Assembly (NCBI RefSeq): GCF_030408455.1 | Contig: NZ_CP046977.1 | Span: forward strand, 992,001-1,056,000 | Direction of reading: 5' to 3' | DNA length: 64,000 bases | Origin: Corynebacterium atrinae | Lineage (GTDB): Bacteria; Actinomycetota; Actinomycetes; Mycobacteriales; Mycobacteriaceae | Shown here: piece by piece, positions 62,840 through 64,000 of the stretch | Position numbering within the stretch: position 1 is the stretch's first letter | Layout: each line of letters begins with the position of its first letter | Position numbers and translations under genes: made by a program | The notes under the pieces: model-generated | What the model was told of the DNA's origin: nothing | The model's database searches: none | The model's input: the letters and a program-made list of their open reading frames with translations, nothing else

Positions 62840-63298
62840 CTGCCGCAAAAGGTCTGATAGTTAGCCCCATCGGCGGGGGAGGGAAAGCGCAGGCACTTTA
62901 CCCCCGCTTATCTGGCTTGGGGGTGGGTACCCCCGTCGGAGGTTGAACACATTATGGTGTGATCGACCTTACAAGCGGGGGAAAATTCCCAGTTACAGGG
63001 GGTTTTTGGCCGGGGTGGATCGACGGCCTCGGGGGAGGGTGAAAACACAACGGACCAGGGTGCGAGAAACCCGGGCACGACTGATAGGCTGTCCTGCGGG
63101 TTACCCCGGCAAGTTCAGTGGCCTCCTTCGGGAAGGGCATACAACCGGTCTGTGGTCCCCTGGCGCCACCTCGCTGATGTGCGACGGAGTCCGTGGTGGT
63201 GTCAGAAGAGTTTTTCAGACGTCCATCGCACCGTGCTGGAAGTGACAATCCACACGGCCCGAACACGGGAGAGAACGCTGAGCGTTACAACACTGTCC
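62840..63298 (+). promoter_or_regulatory. Long structured leader and promoter region of the atp operon
   Basis: The 459-bp stretch lacks a gene. It has several competing C-run/G-run pairings: CCCCCGCTT (62901-62909) matches AAGCGGGGG (62973-62981) exactly; ACCCCC (62900-62905) or ACCCCC (62929-62934) can pair with GGGGGT (62919-62924); and GGGGG at 62998-63002 is followed by TTTTT. This resembles an attenuator. A GGGAGAG ribosome-binding site lies at 63267-63273. Confidence 0.55.
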
Positions 63299-64000
63299 AT
63301 GAAGGGTGAATTTCACGCACCCGATCTGGACTCGGAATTTTTCCCGGGGCAATACTACGGCCAAATCCTGTTTAACGACTTCGCTAACGGGTGGTTCGCA
63401 CTGGATCGACTGATGCTGGTCCGTCTTCTGATGGCAGCAATTCTGGTCGTCCTTTTCCTTGTCGCCTTCCGGAATCCCAAGCTGATTCCGTCGGGCCTGC
63501 AGAATGTTGCAGAACTCGCAATGGACTTCGTCCGCATCCACATCGCTGAGGACATCCTTGGCAAGAAGGAAGGCCGCCGGTTCCTGCCGGTCATCGCCAC
63601 CATCTTCTTCGCCGTCCTCTTCATGAATGTGTCGACGATTATTCCGGGCTTGAACATCTCGGCCAACGCCCGCATCGGTATGCCGATCGCGCTGGCCATC
63701 TTGGGCTACTTCACCATGATCTACGCCGGAGCTAAGCGTTACGGCTTCGGTAAGTTCATGAAGTCCTCCGTGGTCATCCCGAACTTGCCGCTGGTTCTCC
63801 ACTTCCTAGTGGTGCCGATTGAGTTCTTCTCAACCTTCATCATGCGTCCGGTCACTCTCGCTCTTCGTCTCATGGCGAACTTCCTTGCGGGACACCTGAT
63901 CCTGGTTCTGCTGTACTCCGCCACGAACTTCTTCTTCTGGCAGATGAACGGCTGGACTGCACTTTCTGGTGTGACCATCCTGGCAGCAGTCCTCTTCACG
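63299..64000 (+). CDS. atpB: ATP synthase F0 subunit a (start only)
   Basis: The first 234 residues of AtpB are present; the window ends inside the gene. MKGEFHAPDLDSEFFPGQYY is the corynebacterial start. The essential proton-channel Arg is expected in LALRLMANFLAGHLILVLL. The ATG at 63299 is far (about 25 bases) from the GGGAGAG site, while a CTG at 63278 in the same frame is well spaced; the real start may be upstream. Confidence 0.94.
   Translation, partial: MKGEFHAPDLDSEFFPGQYYGQILFNDFANGWFALDRLMLVRLLMAAILVVLFLVAFRNPKLIPSGLQNVAELAMDFVRIHIAEDILGKKEGRRFLPVIATIFFAVLFMNVSTIIPGLNISANARIGMPIALAILGYFTMIYAGAKRYGFGKFMKSSVVIPNLPLVLHFLVVPIEFFSTFIMRPVTLALRLMANFLAGHLILVLLYSATNFFFWQMNGWTALSGVTILAAVLFT

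Overview
The window comes from a Corynebacterium or very close relative. It is GC-rich. The chromosomal backbone runs putP ... yceI/marR ... argS-lysA ... hom-thrB ... narIJHGK ... mog/mobA-moaC-moeA-moaA ... rho-prfA-prmC-sua5-wecA-atpI-atpB. From memory this follows the C. glutamicum order from putP to the atp operon. No rRNA or CRISPR array was seen. The only RNA gene found is tRNA-Arg(CCG).

Layout. 0-4.5 kb: a clipped membrane protein, VOC and GNAT enzymes, a small membrane protein, a secreted HNH-type nuclease and the proline transporter PutP. 4.8-12.5 kb: a tightly coupled four-gene operon encoding an SNF2 helicase, a SWIM zinc-finger protein, an Mre11/SbcD-like nuclease and a Rad50/YhaN-like ATPase with no zinc hook. 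12.5-15 kb: yceI with a divergent MarR regulator, PspC, a muconolactone-isomerase-like protein and a DUF937 protein. 15-22 kb: a variable zone with an AT-richer lipoprotein gene, an FAD monooxygenase, an unknown gene split by an IS256-family element (8-bp target duplication visible), and two 164-bp IS tails abutting tRNA-Arg. 22-26.7 kb: a secreted alpha/beta hydrolase, argS and lysA.

26.7-31.0 kb: six accessory genes lie between lysA and hom. They are a TetR regulator, two CBU_0592-type membrane proteins, and, divergently, a 4-TM protein, a cytochrome b fused to a sulfite-oxidase-fold molybdenum domain, and an unknown soluble protein. By charge distribution the molybdenum domain should face the cytoplasm. 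I consider this the best candidate for an undescribed system.

31-54.5 kb is largely one nitrogen-oxide and molybdenum district. It follows hom-thrB and contains modA, a modB-modC fusion and an HTH regulator, then narIJHG, narK, mog, an orphan DNA methyltransferase, a DUF2249 protein, two polytopic proteins, a three-cupredoxin NirK nitrite reductase, and mobA-moaC-moeA-moaA. Molybdate import feeds cofactor synthesis, which supplies NarG and probably the 29-kb oxidoreductase. NarK and NarGHI handle nitrate, and NirK would convert nitrite to NO. No NO reductase was recognised here. 54.6-64 kb is housekeeping: an acyl-CoA ligase, rho, prfA, prmC, sua5, wecA, an atpI-like gene and the start of atpB behind a structured 460-nt leader.

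All statements rest on reading the sequence and family knowledge; no searches were run.
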